15,626 nt of DNA from Bacteroidaceae bacterium (GCA_902362595.1 CABIXF010000065.1:1-15626), one strand, 5' to 3'; shown: positions 1 to 9,047, counted from the stretch's first letter. Notes: a model not told the origin generated them from the sequence alone. Numbers and translations: made by a program.

Positions 1-19
1 GAATCTTGTCGTAATACAT
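1..19 (-). CDS. Partial CDS, N-terminus of a leftward gene (runs off left edge)
   Basis: Only six codons are visible, reading MYYDKI from an ATG whose complement is at 17-19, so no function can be given. The call rests on context. An AAAGG stretch lies about 9 nt upstream of the ATG, and a well-formed Bacteroides promoter sits just before it (40-70). The gene has the same direction as the metalloprotease lipoprotein behind it but appears to have its own transcription start. It could instead be a chance ATG in an intergenic region. Confidence 0.4.
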
Positions 20-39
20 CAATTGAACCTTTTAGACCA

Positions 40-70
40 CAAAGATAAGTCAAAGAACGCTTTAATCAAT
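40..70 (-). promoter_or_regulatory. Bacteroides-type promoter driving the leftward gene at the edge
   Basis: On the minus strand a perfect -7 box TATCTTTG lies at 47-40. A -33-like ATTG lies at 70-67, separated by 19 nt, which fits the Bacteroides consensus (TTTG, 19-21 nt, TAnnTTTG). The expected transcript start is near 33-36, giving a leader of about 15 nt before the ATG at 19. Confidence 0.5.
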
Positions 71-128
71 TATTCGATATAAACTCTATTTAATCATCAT
101 TTTATTCGTAAGTTTTATTTTCGTCAGT

Positions 129-1982
129 TTATTTATATTGATGAGGATTTTGGGAACTATTCAGATAATTGATAGAATTAATCGGCATTTTTTGCAAATT
201 GTTGACATAGAAGTTATTCATTAACTGCTCAGCCCATGGTCCATAAGTAAATGAGCTGCTATGCCCGTATCCCATTACGTGTCCAAGTTCGTGGAACATT
301 ACGCTGCATGCATACGTGTTGAAATAATGTTCGAACCATCCTCTTTGATATGCACCGAATACACTTCCGCTACCTAATCCGATAATACCATTACCTGTAT
401 ATACCAGTCCAACTTGAAGTGTTCTGCTGGCTCTCATCTTTTTCAATACTTCTTCTACCTTTACGAGCTGCTTGTTGTCATCATAAAGTTGGTCTGCATT
501 GTCATGCAAGATTTGTTCATGTTCTGGCATATCAATCATATAGGTGAAGTTCAGGAAGAAGGCCACTGATTCCCGGCAATGTACAGGACGTATGCCCATC
601 CAGTTTCCGACTGGTCCACCATCTTCTCGTTCCGGATCTCCTCCGTACAATCCCCAGTAGATTGTCCATCCGTGTTCAATCTTCTGCAATTTGTCCCAGT
701 AAGGGTCGTTTGCTTCAATTTTAAAGGTGGCTTCTGCCAGTTCTGATTCTGTCTTTTTCTGTACTTCAATGTATTTCCCAGATTCGGTGCGACACATCGC
801 TGCACGTTGTATTAACGGAATTTCCTCAAAGAAGTCACCGAATGCCGGTATGGAATCGAAATAAGCCAAGTCAAAGTATTCATCGCTTACTTGCGGCAAT
901 TGCATTTTGATTAACACATTATTCAGTTGGCGTGGAGAGTAAAAGCGTATATGTAATTTGCCTTCCTCTGTCACGGAAACCTGAAGTGGTTGTGCGGTAT
1001 TGAATTTTCGTACCGATGCATTTGTATAGACTTCTTTGGTTTCGTCGTCTTGCAGAATCAATGTGTGGTCGCCGGCATTGTATGCCGCAGGGGTAATCAA
1101 CATGGTAACAGCTTTATCATCCGGGTGATTCACATGCGTTTCCACATGATGTATATGGTTGGCAGTCAACGTTTCCTGGTCAAAATTATAAATCTGTCGT
1201 CTTTCTTCTTTCAGGTAATTACGTGTAGAGAGTGTAATCTCTCCATGGAACGTAGAACCGTTGCACATTGGCATGAAGAAATAAGACGTATGTTGATTCA
1301 GTGAAATCGTATTGGTTATTCCATTACTTTCTCCACCTAACTCACCATTACCAGATAGTGTAGTATAGAATTTTATTTGTCCAAGCGACAGTGTTTTATC
1401 TGTTACCGCATTCTGCACGTAAGGGTTATTGTAGGAAAAATTGAAATCCACCCGGCTCATGATACGTTTCTGTATCACAGCTTGCGAAATAGATACAGTT
1501 TCCTGAGTACCTTCTGCTGTTTGTATTTCTATAATAGAAAAAGGTGTTTTAGAATAGAAATATTCAGCCTCTAGAGGTTTCTGTAGGTCATCTGGAAATG
1601 CAAGCCATTCGTCATCAATGTGTCCGGGAGTACGAACAATGGCCCGGTCTTTGATGGCATTTCCTTTGATGCCTAGTACAAGCAGTTGGTATTCACCTTT
1701 GTGGAGACCCTCAGCATAGATTTCTGAGGTACTGGTTTTATAGTAAGTTTTGATATTCTCAACTCGGTTTCCATTTTCATCCGCAATGAAATAATATAAC
1801 TGGTCGTAAGGTGAAGAATCGTTTTCCGAACTACGAGTCTCCTTTCCTTCATATCCCTCTCTTTGTAAATTAAACACGATTCCAGACTGGTTGGAAGTGG
1901 AAGATGCCTCTGAATATTCTTCCTGGTTACAAGAAATCAATAGCAAAGTGCATAAAAAAGCAATAAAAGTAAGTTTTCTCAT
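129..1982 (-). CDS. Zinc-dependent metalloproteinase lipoprotein (metzincin-like)
   Basis: This is a 617-residue lipoprotein. Residues 1-18 form an SPII signal with lipobox L-I-S-C18. The mature N-terminus continues N-Q-E-E, an acidic pattern like the Bacteroidetes lipoprotein export signal, so surface display is likely. The C-terminal part (about 370-617) carries HELGHVMGYGH at 564-574, a full HExxHxxGxxH motif: H564, H568 and H574 as zinc ligands and E565 as catalytic base. A Met shortly after (around 590-602) could supply the metzincin Met-turn. The family resembles the Bacteroides BF0631-type metalloproteinase lipoproteins, named from memory. The N-terminal half (about 30-280) is predicted beta-rich and vaguely resembles Mfa2/FimB-type fimbrial anchor proteins; this is tentative. 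The substrate is unknown. It stands alone, with about 276 bp of AT-rich sequence upstream. The protease call is firm; the N-terminal assignment is not. Confidence 0.85.
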   Translation of the reverse strand: MRKLTFIAFLCTLLLISCNQEEYSEASSTSNQSGIVFNLQREGYEGKETRSSENDSSPYDQLYYFIADENGNRVENIKTYYKTSTSEIYAEGLHKGEYQLLVLGIKGNAIKDRAIVRTPGHIDDEWLAFPDDLQKPLEAEYFYSKTPFSIIEIQTAEGTQETVSISQAVIQKRIMSRVDFNFSYNNPYVQNAVTDKTLSLGQIKFYTTLSGNGELGGESNGITNTISLNQHTSYFFMPMCNGSTFHGEITLSTRNYLKEERRQIYNFDQETLTANHIHHVETHVNHPDDKAVTMLITPAAYNAGDHTLILQDDETKEVYTNASVRKFNTAQPLQVSVTEEGKLHIRFYSPRQLNNVLIKMQLPQVSDEYFDLAYFDSIPAFGDFFEEIPLIQRAAMCRTESGKYIEVQKKTESELAEATFKIEANDPYWDKLQKIEHGWTIYWGLYGGDPEREDGGPVGNWMGIRPVHCRESVAFFLNFTYMIDMPEHEQILHDNADQLYDDNKQLVKVEEVLKKMRASRTLQVGLVYTGNGIIGLGSGSVFGAYQRGWFEHYFNTYACSVMFHELGHVMGYGHSSSFTYGPWAEQLMNNFYVNNLQKMPINSINYLNSSQNPHQYK

Positions 1983-2222
1983 TTTGTTGTTGTTTTCTCA
2001 GTAATCACAATCTTTTTTATAAACTAATATTTTTAATTATTTCCCTCTAAAAAGTAATTAATCGTTTGTTTTTTTATCTTTATATTTTAATGTTATGAGT
2101 ATTTCCCTTATTCTTGTTCTTAAACGAAATTTGAGGGACTTTTGTTCAATGAAAATTATTTTTTAGTGGACTTTTTGACACTTATTTTTTAGTACTTGAG
2201 TTAGGTATAAATTTTTATGTAG

Positions 2223-2230
2223 CAAACTTA
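2223..2230 (-). promoter_or_regulatory. Possible -7 box for the metalloprotease gene
   Basis: On the minus strand this reads TAAGTTTG, matching TAnnTTTG. No convincing -33 TTTG was found 19-21 nt upstream. If used, it would give a leader of about 235 nt before the ATG at 1982. The 1983-2258 spacer is strongly AT-rich and holds no ORF I would support. Confidence 0.25.
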
Positions 2231-2258
2231 CTTCGTTTTGAGGTAGATACTAAGAATG

Positions 2259-3167
2259 TCAGTTTTTCTGTCGTTCGTTGCTGCGAAACTCGGTGGGGGT
2301 CATACCTAGGTATTTTTTGACGTATTGGGCAAAAAAAGAGACATTGGGGAAGTCAAAGTCCATGGCTATCTCCTTGATGCTTTTGGTCGAGTATTTGAGG
2401 GCCGGGATTATGTGTTCTATCGCGTTCTCATGAATGAGCGTCAATGCATTTTTCCCACTGATTTGTTTGACAATGCGCGAAAGATATTTGCTTGAATAGC
2501 AGAACAAATCAGCATAATAGCCCAAGGTTCGGTGTCTGCCGTTGTCGGCTGCGAGAGCTTCCATGAATTGCTTGAAAATAAAGTCGGGTTGTTTGACTAG
2601 GACCTGGTGGCCTGTATTTTCCTTTTCGAGTGACTTATGAGTGGTTTTGGCTATCATTTCTTCAAAAAAAGCAGAAGCGATGTGCAGCAGGATGTCTTTT
2701 TGAAAATTGTCGGATGAAACGTTTATTTTGCGTTCTATCAAATCCAGATACAGCTGGAACAGTTCTTTTCTTGTTTCCTCAAAATGCTTGATAGGGTGCT
2801 CTTGTATGTAACAAATCGATTTCCACGTATATTTTTGCGTCTGGGTGATGCGGCGAAAAAAGCGGTTGGAAAAGCAGAATATCTTTACTTTGCAGTCGGG
2901 GCTGGCCGAAAGTTGTCTGATAAGAGTATTGGGCAGACTGATCAGCAAGTCATTGGCTTGAAGATGACGATAGGTATTGCTCAATTCCATCGTAATTTCT
3001 CCTTCCCTGCAATAAAGCATCAGAAATACCTCCAGTTTGACATTCTTGTTTTTTTGAAATACATTTTCCAGCCGTTCGGTTAGGAACATGTAGTCGTCCA
3101 TGTAGCTTTGAGGGTCACAATGTGCCTGAAGCATGTCCATGTGAATGTGTTTGATAATTTCTTCCAT
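2259..3167 (-). CDS. AraC-family transcriptional regulator
   Basis: This 302-residue regulator has a C-terminal AraC/XylS double helix-turn-helix at about 213-297. The first HTH contains the recognition-helix region SSKYLSRIVKQ. The second runs from KSIKEIAMDF (from about 262) through the family signature ending YLGMTPTEFR. The N-terminal ~200 residues are a cupin-like ligand or dimerisation domain. I chose the ATG at 3167; the frame stays open to a TTG at 3182, but a -7-like box overlaps that codon. The gene is divergent from the RND efflux operon about 190 bp away, so it most likely controls the pump in response to a pump substrate or host compound. That is inference from position. No signal peptide or membrane segment is seen. 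Confidence 0.88.
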   Translation of the reverse strand: MEEIIKHIHMDMLQAHCDPQSYMDDYMFLTERLENVFQKNKNVKLEVFLMLYCREGEITMELSNTYRHLQANDLLISLPNTLIRQLSASPDCKVKIFCFSNRFFRRITQTQKYTWKSICYIQEHPIKHFEETRKELFQLYLDLIERKINVSSDNFQKDILLHIASAFFEEMIAKTTHKSLEKENTGHQVLVKQPDFIFKQFMEALAADNGRHRTLGYYADLFCYSSKYLSRIVKQISGKNALTLIHENAIEHIIPALKYSTKSIKEIAMDFDFPNVSFFAQYVKKYLGMTPTEFRSNERQKN

Positions 3168-3179
3168 GTTATTTTTTTG

Positions 3180-3187
3180 CAAAGATG
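3180..3187 (-). promoter_or_regulatory. Likely -7 box of the araC-type gene
   Basis: On the minus strand this reads CATCTTTG, one base off TATCTTTG, 12 nt before the ATG at 3167. No good -33 element is visible. If real, the mRNA is almost leaderless, and the in-frame TTG at 3182 cannot be the start. Confidence 0.35.
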
Positions 3188-3232
3188 TGGATTCCCCCGT
3201 AAAGCATGGTGTTCTATATTCTTCCAGATATG

Positions 3233-3282
3233 TCTTATTTTCTACATTTTGCCGGATGTTGTGGAAACAAGGGAAAATAAGA
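3233..3282. promoter_or_regulatory. Inverted repeat, candidate operator between araC and the efflux operon
   Basis: Perfect 10-bp arms TCTTATTTTC (3233-3242) and GAAAATAAGA (3273-3282) are separated by 30 bp, so the arms repeat at 40 bp, about four helical turns. The element lies in the divergent spacer; its right arm ends about 45 bp before the -7 box of the efflux operon, near -60. This suits an activator such as the adjacent AraC-family protein. A smaller TTGT/ACAA pair (3259-3270) lies inside it. Which protein binds is inferred. Confidence 0.45.
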
Positions 3283-3302
3283 TACTTCTGTGTGAAAATC
3301 CG

Positions 3303-3335
3303 TTGTGTGCTTTTTCTACGGGGTTGTTACTTTTG
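3303..3335 (+). promoter_or_regulatory. Promoter of the RND efflux operon
   Basis: A -7 box TACTTTTG lies at 3328-3335 (TAnnTTTG) and a degenerate -33 region TTGTG starts at 3303, about 21 nt upstream. Transcription should begin near 3341, about 18 nt before the ATG at 3359. This rules out the longer in-frame start at 3305, which lies inside the promoter. Confidence 0.55.
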
Positions 3336-3358
3336 CGCGAACAAAAAAAGAAACGAAT

Positions 3359-4465
3359 ATGACAGAAAAGATTGGAAATTTAGGTGCATGGCTGATGGTG
3401 TTCGGTTGTGCGATTGGGATAACGTCCTGCCAGACGGAAACAAAAGAAACTACCGGAAAGGGGTATCAGCTGATGACAATTCAGGCAGATACCGACAAGG
3501 AGATTACTACTTCTTATTCTGCATCCATTGAAGGTATGCAGGACATTGATATTTATCCGCAAGTGTCAGGATATATTGAAAAGTTGAATGTGTCGGAAGG
3601 TGATGTCGTACGCAAGGGAGAAGTCTTGTTTGTGATCGACCAAGTTCCGTATAAGGCGGCTTTGAAAACGGCAGTGGCCAATGTGGAAGTAGCGAAAGCC
3701 AGTCTGGCTACAGCCGAACTTACTTATAAAAGTACAAAGGAATTGTATGCCAAAAAGATAATCTCCAGCTTTAATTTGCAGACAACAGAGAATGAGTTTC
3801 TGACTGCCAAGGCACAACTGGCACAGGCCAAGGCACAGGAGGTGAACGCGCGAAACAACCTTTCTTATACGGAGGTGAAGAGCCCGAGCGAAGGAGTGGT
3901 CGGCATGTTGCCTTATCGGGTGGGGACACTGGTCAGTTCGAACATGGCACAGCCCTTGACTACGGTTTCCGATAATGCCCAGATGTATGTCTATTTTTCG
4001 ATGACCGAGAACCAGTTTCTCTCGCTGGCCCGTCAGTATGGGACCACGGAAAAGGCCATACAGAATATGCCTGAAATCCAACTTCAGCTGAACGACGGTT
4101 CCATGTACGAAGAAAAAGGAAAGATAGAATCTATCAGTGGGGTGATTGACAAGGAGACGGGTACGGTAGGTGTACGTGCGGTATTTCCGAATGCTTCCCG
4201 TTTGTTGCACAGCGGGGCATCGGGAAACGTGTTGATTCCAAGTATCTATAAGAAATGTATTGTTATTCCGCAGGGAGCTACCATACAGTTGCAGGATAAA
4301 ATCTTGGCTTATAAAGTGGTGGATGGCAAAGCGGTATCTACTCTGATTAAAGTAGCTCCGGTCAATGACGGAAAGGAATACATTGTAACGGATGGGCTGA
4401 AGGTCGGTGACGAGATTGTGGCCGATGGAGCCGGTATGCTTCGTGAAGGAACGCAAGTAAAATAA
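3359..4465 (+). CDS. RND efflux periplasmic adaptor lipoprotein (AcrA/MexA-like)
   Basis: This 368-residue membrane-fusion protein links the inner-membrane pump to the outer-membrane channel. An SPII signal ends in the lipobox I-T-S-C24, so it is lipid-anchored in the inner membrane like AcrA. The order is standard: first barrel-sandwich half (about 62-94, DIDIYPQVSGYIEKL then GDVVRKGEVL), an alpha-helical hairpin rich in Ala, Lys and Glu (about 98-166), second lipoyl half (about 168-203, VKSPSEGVVG), beta-barrel (about 207-290) and membrane-proximal domain to the end. The start at 3359 is chosen because the promoter occupies the 18-codon upstream extension. The pump gene follows after 10 nt, so they form one operon. 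Substrates cannot be read from the sequence. Confidence 0.93.
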   Translation: MTEKIGNLGAWLMVFGCAIGITSCQTETKETTGKGYQLMTIQADTDKEITTSYSASIEGMQDIDIYPQVSGYIEKLNVSEGDVVRKGEVLFVIDQVPYKAALKTAVANVEVAKASLATAELTYKSTKELYAKKIISSFNLQTTENEFLTAKAQLAQAKAQEVNARNNLSYTEVKSPSEGVVGMLPYRVGTLVSSNMAQPLTTVSDNAQMYVYFSMTENQFLSLARQYGTTEKAIQNMPEIQLQLNDGSMYEEKGKIESISGVIDKETGTVGVRAVFPNASRLLHSGASGNVLIPSIYKKCIVIPQGATIQLQDKILAYKVVDGKAVSTLIKVAPVNDGKEYIVTDGLKVGDEIVADGAGMLREGTQVK

Positions 4466-4475
4466 TCGGACGCTT

Positions 4476-7400
4476 ATGAAAGGAAATATATTTATCAAAC
4501 GGCCAGTCATGGCCTTGTCTATATCCATCTTGATTTTAATTGTTGGATTTATCTCCCTCTATACCTTGCCGGTGGAACAGTATCCGGATATTGCTCCGCC
4601 TACAGTTTGTGTGGATGCTACTTATACGGGTGCCGATGCAGATGCGGTGATGAACAGTGTCATTATGCCGCTGGAAGAAAGTATCAATGGGGTGGAAAAC
4701 ATGATATACATTACCTCTACGGCCACCAATGCCGGTACGGCAGAAATATTGGTCTATTTCAAGCAGGGAACCGATCCGGATATGGCGGCAGTCAGTGTAC
4801 AGAATCGTGTGTCGGAAGCACAGGGCCTGTTGCCTGCAGAAGTAACGGCTATTGGGGTAAGTACCATGAAGCGGCAGAACAGTTATCTTCAAATTAATGG
4901 TTTGACCAGTCCGGATAAACGTTATGATGAGAGTTTCTTGTCGAATAATCTGGATATTAATGTAATACCACAAATTAAACGTATCCAGGGAGTTGGTGAT
5001 GTACAGCTTTTGGGGGATACGTATAGCATGCGTATCTGGATGAAACCGGACAAGATGGCGCAATATGGTTTGGTGCCTGCCGATGTGACGGCTGCATTGG
5101 GAGAACAGAATATCGAAGCTCCTACAGGATCTTTGGGTGAAAATTCAGATCGTGTATTCCAGTATACGATGAAGTATAAAGGTCGTCTGAAGAGTGTGGA
5201 GGAGTTTGAGAATATGGTGATACGTTCTCAAAAAGATGGTTCCGTACTCCGTGTGAAGGATATTGCTGATGTAGAGCTGGGGCGTGAATCCTATGGCTTT
5301 CATGGGGAAGCAGACGGAGTGCCGGGTGTGATGTTTATGGTTTATCAGGTGGCCGGAGCAAATGCGACAGCTGTGAACCAGGAGATATCCGATTTGCTGG
5401 ATGATATAGCAAAAGATTTGCCTGAAGGAATGGAGTTTCTGCAAATGATGAGTGTGAATGATTTCCTATTTGCTTCTATCGACAATGTGGTTGAAACTTT
5501 GGTGATAGCTATTCTTCTGGTAATTCTGGTAGTATATTTCTTCTTACACGATTTCAAGAGTACTTTGATTCCTTCCATATCCATTGTGGTGTCGTTGATT
5601 GGTACGTTTGCCTTCCTTTCGGTGGCCGGATTCAGTATCAACATCCTGACCTTGTTTGCGCTGGTGCTGGCCATTGGTACCGTAGTGGACGATGCCATTA
5701 TTGTAGTGGAAGCCGTACAAGCTAAATTTGATGTGGGTTATCGTTCGCCTTATCTGGCTACCAAGGATGCCATGAACGATGTGACGATGGCCGTTGTGTC
5801 GTGTACCTTTGTGTTCATGGCCGTATTTATTCCGGTCACCTTTATGGGTGGCACATCCGGTGTGTTCTATACGCAGTTTGGTATCACGATGGCAGTGGCT
5901 GTGGGTATTTCTTGTTTAAATGCGTTGACACTCTGTCCGGCTATGTGTGCCATGATGATGAAACCGTCAGACGGAAACAAGAGCCCTCACAGTCTGAACG
6001 GAAGGATACGTGCCGCCTATAATGTCTCATTTCATGCTTTAATGGGGAAATATAAAAAAGGACTGATGTTTTTCTTCCGTCATCGTTGGATAGTATGGAC
6101 TTCATTAGGTATTGCTTTCATATTATTGGTGTATCTGATGTCCACCACGAAAACCGGATTAGTCCCTCAGGAAGATCAGGGAACCATGATGGTGAACATT
6201 AGTACTTCGCCGGGTAATTCATTGGCGGAGACTGATAAAGTAATGGATAAGGTGGAAAAGATATTGAAGGCCACTCCAGAAATAGAAAACTATTCTCGTA
6301 CTACCGGGTATGGATTGATTTCCGGACAAGGGACTTCATACGGTACGGTTATTATCCGTATGCTTCATTGGGATAAGCGAAAAGGAAAGAAACATACGGT
6401 GGATGCGGTGATGAAGCGCTTGAATGCCCAATTTAGCATGATTAAGGAAGCGCAGGTATTCTGTTTCCAGCCGGCCATGATTCCGGGATATGGAACTGGA
6501 AACTCCATTGAACTTTATATGGAGGACAAAACGGGAGGCGACATGCAGCCGTTCTATGAATCCGTACAGAAATTCATTGTGGCTTTGAATCAACGTCCGG
6601 AAGTGGCCATGGCTTATAGTTCGTATGCCATGAATTTCCCTCAGATTGCGGTGGATGTAGATGCGGCTAAATGCAAGCGTGCCGGAATCAGTCCGAATGA
6701 TGTGCTTGATGTGGTGGGCGCCTATTGTGGTGGGTCGTATGTCTCTAATTATAATAAATTTGGAAAGGTCTATCGTGTCATGATTCAGGCTTCGCCCGAT
6801 GCCCGTTTGGATCAGCATGCGTTGGACAACATGTTTGTTCGTAATGGTATGGAGATGGCGCCGGTCAGCCAGTTTGTGACGCTTCGTTCGGAACAGGGGG
6901 CGGAGATAGCCAAGCGTTTCAATTTGTATAACACTATCAACGTCAATGTAAACGTGGCCGACGGATATTCTACAGGTGAAGTTCAGAAAGCTATTAAAGA
7001 GGTTGCGGCTCAGGTGCTTCCTTCGGGTTATGGTTATGAATATGGAGGTATGGCTCGTGAGGAAGCGAGCAGCGGAGGAGCACAGACCGTTTTTGTATAT
7101 ACCATTTGTGTGGTATTGATATTCTTGATTCTGTCATGCCTTTACGAGAGTTTTCTGGTGCCGTTGGCTGTCATTCTTTCCGTACCTTTCGGCTTGATGG
7201 GAAGTTTCTTGTTTGCCCGTGTGGCAGGATTGGAAAACAACATCTATTTGCAGACGGGAGCCATTATGCTGATTGGCCTGCTGGCCAAAACGGCCATTCT
7301 GATTACAGAGTATGCCATTGAACGCTGGCGTAAAGGAATGGGCATCATTTCTTCTGCCTATTCGGCTGCCCAGGCTCGTTTCCGTCCCATCATCATGACC

Positions 7401-7667
7401 GTGTTGTGTATGATTTTCGGTATGCTTCCGCTGATGTTCTCATCCGGTGCCGGAGCCAATGGCAACAGTTCGCTGGCTACGGGTGTCGTAGGAGGTATGC
7501 TGGTGGGTACGCTGGCTTTGCTCTTCGTGGTGCCTGTATTCTTCGTGGTGTTTGAGTACTTGCAGGAGAAGCTGCGAGGTCCCATGCAGAAAGAGCCCGA
7601 CCAACAGATTGTCTACGAGAAGGAACAGACCTTGATTGAAAAAAGTGCCTTTAATACAGAAAAGTAA
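4476..7667 (+). CDS. RND multidrug efflux permease, HAE-1 family (AcrB/MexB-like)
   Basis: This 1063-residue inner-membrane proton antiporter is full length for the HAE-1 family. It opens with the conserved amphipathic start (FIKRPVMALSISILIL, TM1) followed by the porter start LPVEQYPDIAPPTV. The proton-relay residues are present: D405 and D406 in TM4 (GTVVDDAIIVVE), and K938 in TM10 (GLLAKTAILITEYA), matching AcrB D407, D408 and K940. Two TM1-porter-TM2-6 halves are seen, with large periplasmic loops at about 30-335 and 560-870. The gene begins 10 nt after the adaptor, and its stop codon directly abuts the ATG of the outer-membrane factor, so the three are translationally coupled. It likely exports amphipathic compounds such as drugs, bile salts or detergents (family knowledge, not shown here). 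Confidence 0.96.
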   Translation: MKGNIFIKRPVMALSISILILIVGFISLYTLPVEQYPDIAPPTVCVDATYTGADADAVMNSVIMPLEESINGVENMIYITSTATNAGTAEILVYFKQGTDPDMAAVSVQNRVSEAQGLLPAEVTAIGVSTMKRQNSYLQINGLTSPDKRYDESFLSNNLDINVIPQIKRIQGVGDVQLLGDTYSMRIWMKPDKMAQYGLVPADVTAALGEQNIEAPTGSLGENSDRVFQYTMKYKGRLKSVEEFENMVIRSQKDGSVLRVKDIADVELGRESYGFHGEADGVPGVMFMVYQVAGANATAVNQEISDLLDDIAKDLPEGMEFLQMMSVNDFLFASIDNVVETLVIAILLVILVVYFFLHDFKSTLIPSISIVVSLIGTFAFLSVAGFSINILTLFALVLAIGTVVDDAIIVVEAVQAKFDVGYRSPYLATKDAMNDVTMAVVSCTFVFMAVFIPVTFMGGTSGVFYTQFGITMAVAVGISCLNALTLCPAMCAMMMKPSDGNKSPHSLNGRIRAAYNVSFHALMGKYKKGLMFFFRHRWIVWTSLGIAFILLVYLMSTTKTGLVPQEDQGTMMVNISTSPGNSLAETDKVMDKVEKILKATPEIENYSRTTGYGLISGQGTSYGTVIIRMLHWDKRKGKKHTVDAVMKRLNAQFSMIKEAQVFCFQPAMIPGYGTGNSIELYMEDKTGGDMQPFYESVQKFIVALNQRPEVAMAYSSYAMNFPQIAVDVDAAKCKRAGISPNDVLDVVGAYCGGSYVSNYNKFGKVYRVMIQASPDARLDQHALDNMFVRNGMEMAPVSQFVTLRSEQGAEIAKRFNLYNTINVNVNVADGYSTGEVQKAIKEVAAQVLPSGYGYEYGGMAREEASSGGAQTVFVYTICVVLIFLILSCLYESFLVPLAVILSVPFGLMGSFLFARVAGLENNIYLQTGAIMLIGLLAKTAILITEYAIERWRKGMGIISSAYSAAQARFRPIIMTVLCMIFGMLPLMFSSGAGANGNSSLATGVVGGMLVGTLALLFVVPVFFVVFEYLQEKLRGPMQKEPDQQIVYEKEQTLIEKSAFNTEK

Positions 7668-9047
7668 ATGGAGTCGTCTATGAATACGTCAAAAATAATT
7701 GCATGCAGCGCAATGCTTCTCTTGAGCGGTTGCGGAATCTATACTAGCTATGAGCCTCAGACTTCAGTCCCTGAGGAACTCTATGGGGAGGAAGTGAATG
7801 TTTCCGATACGGTAAGCATCGGAAACATTCATTGGAAGGATTTCTTCTCCGACCCTTATTTGCAAGCGTTGATTGAAAAAGGACTGGCGCAGAACACCGA
7901 TGTGCAGACTGCCAGTCTGCGGGTAGAGGAGGCCAAGGCTTCTTTATTGTCGGCCAAGCTGGCTTTTCTGCCATCGTTTGCCTTGTCTCCGCAAGGAGGG
8001 GTCAATACGGTGGAAGGCAGTAAGGCGTCGCATACCTATACACTGCCGGTGACTGCCAGTTGGGAGCTGGATATTTTCGGCAAGTTGAGGAACGCCAAGC
8101 GTCAGGCTAAAGCAGCTTATCTGCAAAGTGAAGATTATAAGCAGGCGGTATATTCCAGTCTGATAGCCAATATTGCCAATACGTATTACACCTTACTGAT
8201 GCAGGATGAGCAGCTGGAGATTTCCCGGCAGACGGCTGAGACATGGAAGGAAACAGTGGCTTCCACACAGGCATTGATGGATGCCGGACAGGCGGATGAG
8301 GCGGCTGTTTCACAGATGCGGGCTACTTATTACGAAGTGGAGAATTCGGTAATTGACTTGGAAGAGCAGGTGAATCAGGTGGAAAACAGCCTTTCCTTGT
8401 TGCTGGCGGAAACTCCTCACCGGATAGCTCGGGGAAAACTTTCCACACAAAGTTTCACGAAGGATTTGTCGGTAGGCATACCGCTTCAGCTTCTCTCGAA
8501 CCGTCCGGATGTGCGTGTGGCGGAACGCGATGTGGAACAGGCATTTTATGTGACCAATCAGGCCAATGCTGCCTTTTATCCGGCGATTACGCTGAGTGGA
8601 AGTGCGGGTTGGACCAATTCCGTAGGGGGACTGATTGCGAATCCCGGTAAGTTTGTGACTTCTGCTTTGGCTTCATTGACCGAACCTCTGTTCAACAGGG
8701 GGACGCTTATTGCTCGTCGGCGCATCGCCAAGGCACAGCAGGAGGAGGCACTTCTGGCTTTCAGACAGAAATTGCTGGATGCTGGAACGGAAGTGAACGA
8801 TGCATTGGTGTCTTATCAGACCAGTAAGCGGAAAAAAGATAATTATGAGCAGCAGATAACCGCACTGGAGAAGGCTTTTACCAGCACTTCACTCTTGATG
8901 GAGCATGGGAATACGACTTATCTGGAGGTGCTGACGGCTCATCAGACGTTACTTGGCGCACAGCTGTCGCAAACAGCCAACTGCTTCAAGGAGATACAGA
9001 GTCTCATCAACTTGTATCAGGCGCTGGGTGGCGGACAACATATTTAG
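7668..9047 (+). CDS. Outer-membrane efflux factor lipoprotein (OprM/NodT-like)
   Basis: This TolC-fold channel completes the tripartite exporter. The 459-residue form has an SPII lipobox L-L-S-G-C22, then two homologous outer-membrane efflux protein repeats (about 55-240 and 262-455). Each is mostly long alpha-helices, with strands such as YPAITLSGSAGW (about 304-315). The NRPDVRVAERDVEQA stretch (about 278) is typical of the NodT/OprM family. The first ATG (7668) touches the pump stop codon. A second in-frame ATG at 7680 has GGAG 6 nt upstream and would make a 455-residue protein with the same lipobox, so it may be the true start. It is the last gene of the operon; a long-range inverted repeat follows at 9080-9176. 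Confidence 0.94.
   Translation: MESSMNTSKIIACSAMLLLSGCGIYTSYEPQTSVPEELYGEEVNVSDTVSIGNIHWKDFFSDPYLQALIEKGLAQNTDVQTASLRVEEAKASLLSAKLAFLPSFALSPQGGVNTVEGSKASHTYTLPVTASWELDIFGKLRNAKRQAKAAYLQSEDYKQAVYSSLIANIANTYYTLLMQDEQLEISRQTAETWKETVASTQALMDAGQADEAAVSQMRATYYEVENSVIDLEEQVNQVENSLSLLLAETPHRIARGKLSTQSFTKDLSVGIPLQLLSNRPDVRVAERDVEQAFYVTNQANAAFYPAITLSGSAGWTNSVGGLIANPGKFVTSALASLTEPLFNRGTLIARRRIAKAQQEEALLAFRQKLLDAGTEVNDALVSYQTSKRKKDNYEQQITALEKAFTSTSLLMEHGNTTYLEVLTAHQTLLGAQLSQTANCFKEIQSLINLYQALGGGQHI

Noticed and set aside
3305..3358. Earlier start for the RND adaptor at 3305
   Set aside because: The extension would include the operon's -7 box at 3328-3335 and would push an uncharged, Cys/Phe-rich segment in front of a good SPII signal.
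3566..4528. Minus-strand ORF (320 aa) opposite the RND adaptor
   Set aside because: Antisense shadow of the adaptor with low-complexity, His/Arg-rich translation and no upstream signals.
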